This document shows positions 62,037 to 64,000 of a stretch of DNA of 64,000 nt, in pieces. Both the position numbers and the translations under genes were made by a program. The first letter of the stretch is position 1. The number at the start of each line of letters is the position of its first letter. Location of the stretch: contig JAPZLL010000009.1 in NCBI GenBank assembly GCA_036250225.1, forward strand, positions 124,001 through 188,000. The letters run 5' to 3'. The notes below the pieces were generated by a model that saw nothing but the letters and a program-made list of their open reading frames with translations, was not told where the DNA came from and ran no database searches. Source of the stretch: Cercophora sp. LCS_1 (taxonomy: Eukaryota; Ascomycota; Sordariomycetes; Sordariales; Lasiosphaeriaceae).

Positions 62037-64000
62037 AACGACGTGAATCCAAACTCAAACGGTGGCTTGCTACTGAGCTCGGCGATGCTTGTCGCAGAGG
62101 TCAGGTTTGACGAAGCAGATGGATGCGAGACTTCCGACGGGGAGCTGCGCGAGGGGTGTCGCGGTTGGTCGGTCGGTCGGATCAGTCGGCTTGGAATTAG
62201 AGCAGTTGCTGTTGCTGCTGCTGGGAAAATGGGAGCCGGTTGGCGCGAATATTAAGAAGCATGTACTGATGCAGAAAAAAAGCTGTCGCGGGCAAAGAAG
62301 ACGTGGTCGAACGTTTGTCTTTGGTCGGCGGCAGCGTCTATTCTCTCTTGGAGAGTGCTGCGAAACGACGATACTCGGAAGATGTCTTTACCAAAGAGAT
62401 CCAAAGCCGCGATAAAACAAGCTGGCGAGAAAGATTAGGCGACCGAACGGTAGCCGGATTGCATTAACTGACTGTGGAGGGCGAAAAAAGAAAAAGGATC
62501 GTGGGTGCTGAATGAGCGGCAGAGCGATCGAAAATCGAAGAAAGGAAGCAGGGTCGTCGGATTAAATTGGCGGCGCAGAAACGACGCAGCAGGTGCAAGG
62601 TGGCGAATCGTTCTCTAGGATCAGGAGACGGTTACCGGCGACCGTACTGGCGATGCAAAGCTTGTTCGGAAAGCGCAGGCGGCGCGTGGAAACCGGCTGA
62701 GCAGCGAGCGGGTCGCGCTTTGTTCCAGGCCAGCCACAAAGGGTCGTCGCCGTTGATGCAGCAGAGGAAGGCGCCTTTGGCGTTGTGAAGACCAAGTCTG
62801 CAGCTGTTTCTTGTTTCCTTGTCCGAGACGCTTTCAACGTCTTTCTTTCCCGTCCAGGATTCCTTTCTTCGTCGGGCTCGAGTTTGATGTGCAGAATTAA
62901 GGATGCTGTCGTCCTGGAGGCGATCGGGCGGTCGGGCTTGCAGGGCAGGCAGCAATGCTGAATGGGAGATTGCGCAAATAGAATACAAGGATTAAAATGT
63001 TTTTTGTTGCGAGCCTTCCAGAACCCTATTTTGTGGACGACTTGTCGGCGTTTTGTGGAGTGAATGCGATGGCGGATCCGTTTCTTTTGTGCTCAAACAA
63101 CGATGGCGGGCAGCAACCAGGGCGCCGACGATGAAGACGACGGCGTCACGAACGGAGGAAGGGGAAAGGGGGTTGAGGGGGATGAAAAAAGGAAGGGCGG
63201 TGTGCTCTGTTGAAGCAGTAAAAAAAAGGAGAGGAAGGAGGAGCAGAAGCGAGAGATGAAGGAGAGGATATTGGACCCTCAGTACAACGGCGGAGGATTG
63301 GAGGACGGGGAGTGGGCGGGGCGAGGGCAACAGGGAGCAGCACAAAGCAAAACGACTGGTGGGCCGAGTGTGGATCGCGGCAGGGGAACCGGTCGCACGC
63401 AAGGGCGAGCGGATAGCAGGCCACCGTGATTGAGCGAGCGCGCCAACCAGCAAGACAGCCTGCAGCTCACTTTTGAGCGTGTGAATCTGGGCTGCCACGG
63501 GGAGCCAGTGCCACTGTTGCCCAAGAGGCACGTGGCAGCCAATCACGTTCTTTCAAAACGGGTTCAATGCAAGATGAGGTAAGCTGCAGCGGAGAGAGAT
63601 ACCCCGAGAGGAAACGGAGGGGAGCAGAATCGTAACAATGTGCGCAGCATTCCTCACACAGGGCTGATAGAGACTCTGCGCTAGACAATACACAGCAGGG
63701 TATTCTTTGACTTTAGTGGCAGATGCACAGAATGGCCAACGCACGCCCCGGGCGCCCAATCAGGCTAAGAGCCGTGCTCGCTTGTCGAGGCTCGAGCCAA
63801 TGGGAGGCCAAGTCCGAAAAATTTAGGTGGTCTTGCGCTGTTGACTCAAAACGAGCATCCTTGCAGCCGTCCCTTTCTCCTGCTTGGGTGCATGACGATT
63901 ATTGGCATCGAGTCGATTCCTTGACGCGCCGACGCCTCCGATGGAACTGCGGCTCCCAAAAGGGCACAGTTTTCGATGTTGCTTGCTGGCCTGTTCTATT
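62037..64000. other. Upstream region of Q-rich gene, no gene seen
   Basis: About 2 kb rich in purine tracts on the plus strand (pyrimidine on the coding strand of the Q-rich gene), consistent with a long 5' leader and promoter. Overlapping frames on both strands (62562-63546) have no motifs. The window ends without another recognisable gene start. Confidence 0.45.

Noticed and set aside
60447..62255. 602-codon plus-strand frame rich in Leu/Arg
   Set aside because: It is antisense to the Q-rich gene and created by CTG-rich complement of CAG runs; it contains no domain.
1..64000. tRNA, rRNA or CRISPR features
   Set aside because: Short GGTTCGAATCC-like strings (for example near 32533 and 53099) lack the A-box and a cloverleaf; no regularly spaced direct repeats were seen.

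Overview
The window reads as genomic DNA of a filamentous ascomycete. Most genes carry short spliceosomal introns (about 43-154 nt, usually GTRNGT...CTRAC...YAG), and the gene families are typical of Pezizomycotina: HET-domain proteins, NACHT/WD40 relics, fungal STAND N-terminal domains, UstYa-type proteins, SUR7/PalI, an Ecp2-like secreted protein and an NrtA-type nitrate carrier. TAGGTA-type intergenic motifs hint at Sordariomycetes, but that is an inference. No tRNA, rRNA, CRISPR array or bacterial operon was seen.

Layout. 0-5 kb: an uncharacterised accessory gene (-), a gene with a trypsin-like GDSGSWVV core (+), a RibD_C/DHFR-like enzyme (+), and a GC-rich 69-bp tandem repeat. 5-12 kb: a five-exon Hsp70-like ATPase (-), a protein with a C-terminal Zn2Cys6 cluster (+), a methyltransferase relic (-), and a caspase-like protein (+). 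12-19.6 kb: zinc alcohol dehydrogenase (+), family 25 glycosyltransferase (-), a single-pass cell-surface protein (+), and a SUR7/PalI membrane protein (+). 19.6-29 kb: nitrate transporter (+) with matching upstream promoter elements, a conserved 407-aa protein (-), an Ecp2-like secreted protein (+), and a 581-aa accessory protein (-). 29-36.8 kb: STAND-N/ankyrin protein (+), a small conserved gene (-), a badly broken NACHT-WD40 gene (-), and a Cys-rich single-pass membrane protein (-). 38.4-44.7 kb: a possible 33-aa ORF and a very large sacsin-like ATPase (+) with four tandem repeats of about 120 aa. 44.7-51.6 kb: a gene-poor, AT-rich stretch with decayed HET and 7-TM gene pieces, a MITE and tandem repeats; one F-box-like gene is embedded. 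51.6-55 kb: an intact 951-aa HET protein. 55-60 kb: SDR, aldo-keto reductase and UstYa-like genes. 60-64 kb: a Q-rich conserved protein and its long upstream region.

How the genes relate. Two themes stand out. First, many non-self-recognition or cell-death type genes sit close together, interleaved with housekeeping genes: Hsp70-like, caspase-like, STAND-N/ankyrin, broken NACHT-WD40, sacsin-like ATPase, HET relic and intact HET. That resembles a fungal innate-immunity or incompatibility neighbourhood. Second, SDR + AKR + UstYa may be a small secondary-metabolism group, although no backbone enzyme or precursor peptide is visible. Introns and exons were assigned by eye from splice consensus and reading-frame continuity. 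Lengths given are for those models.
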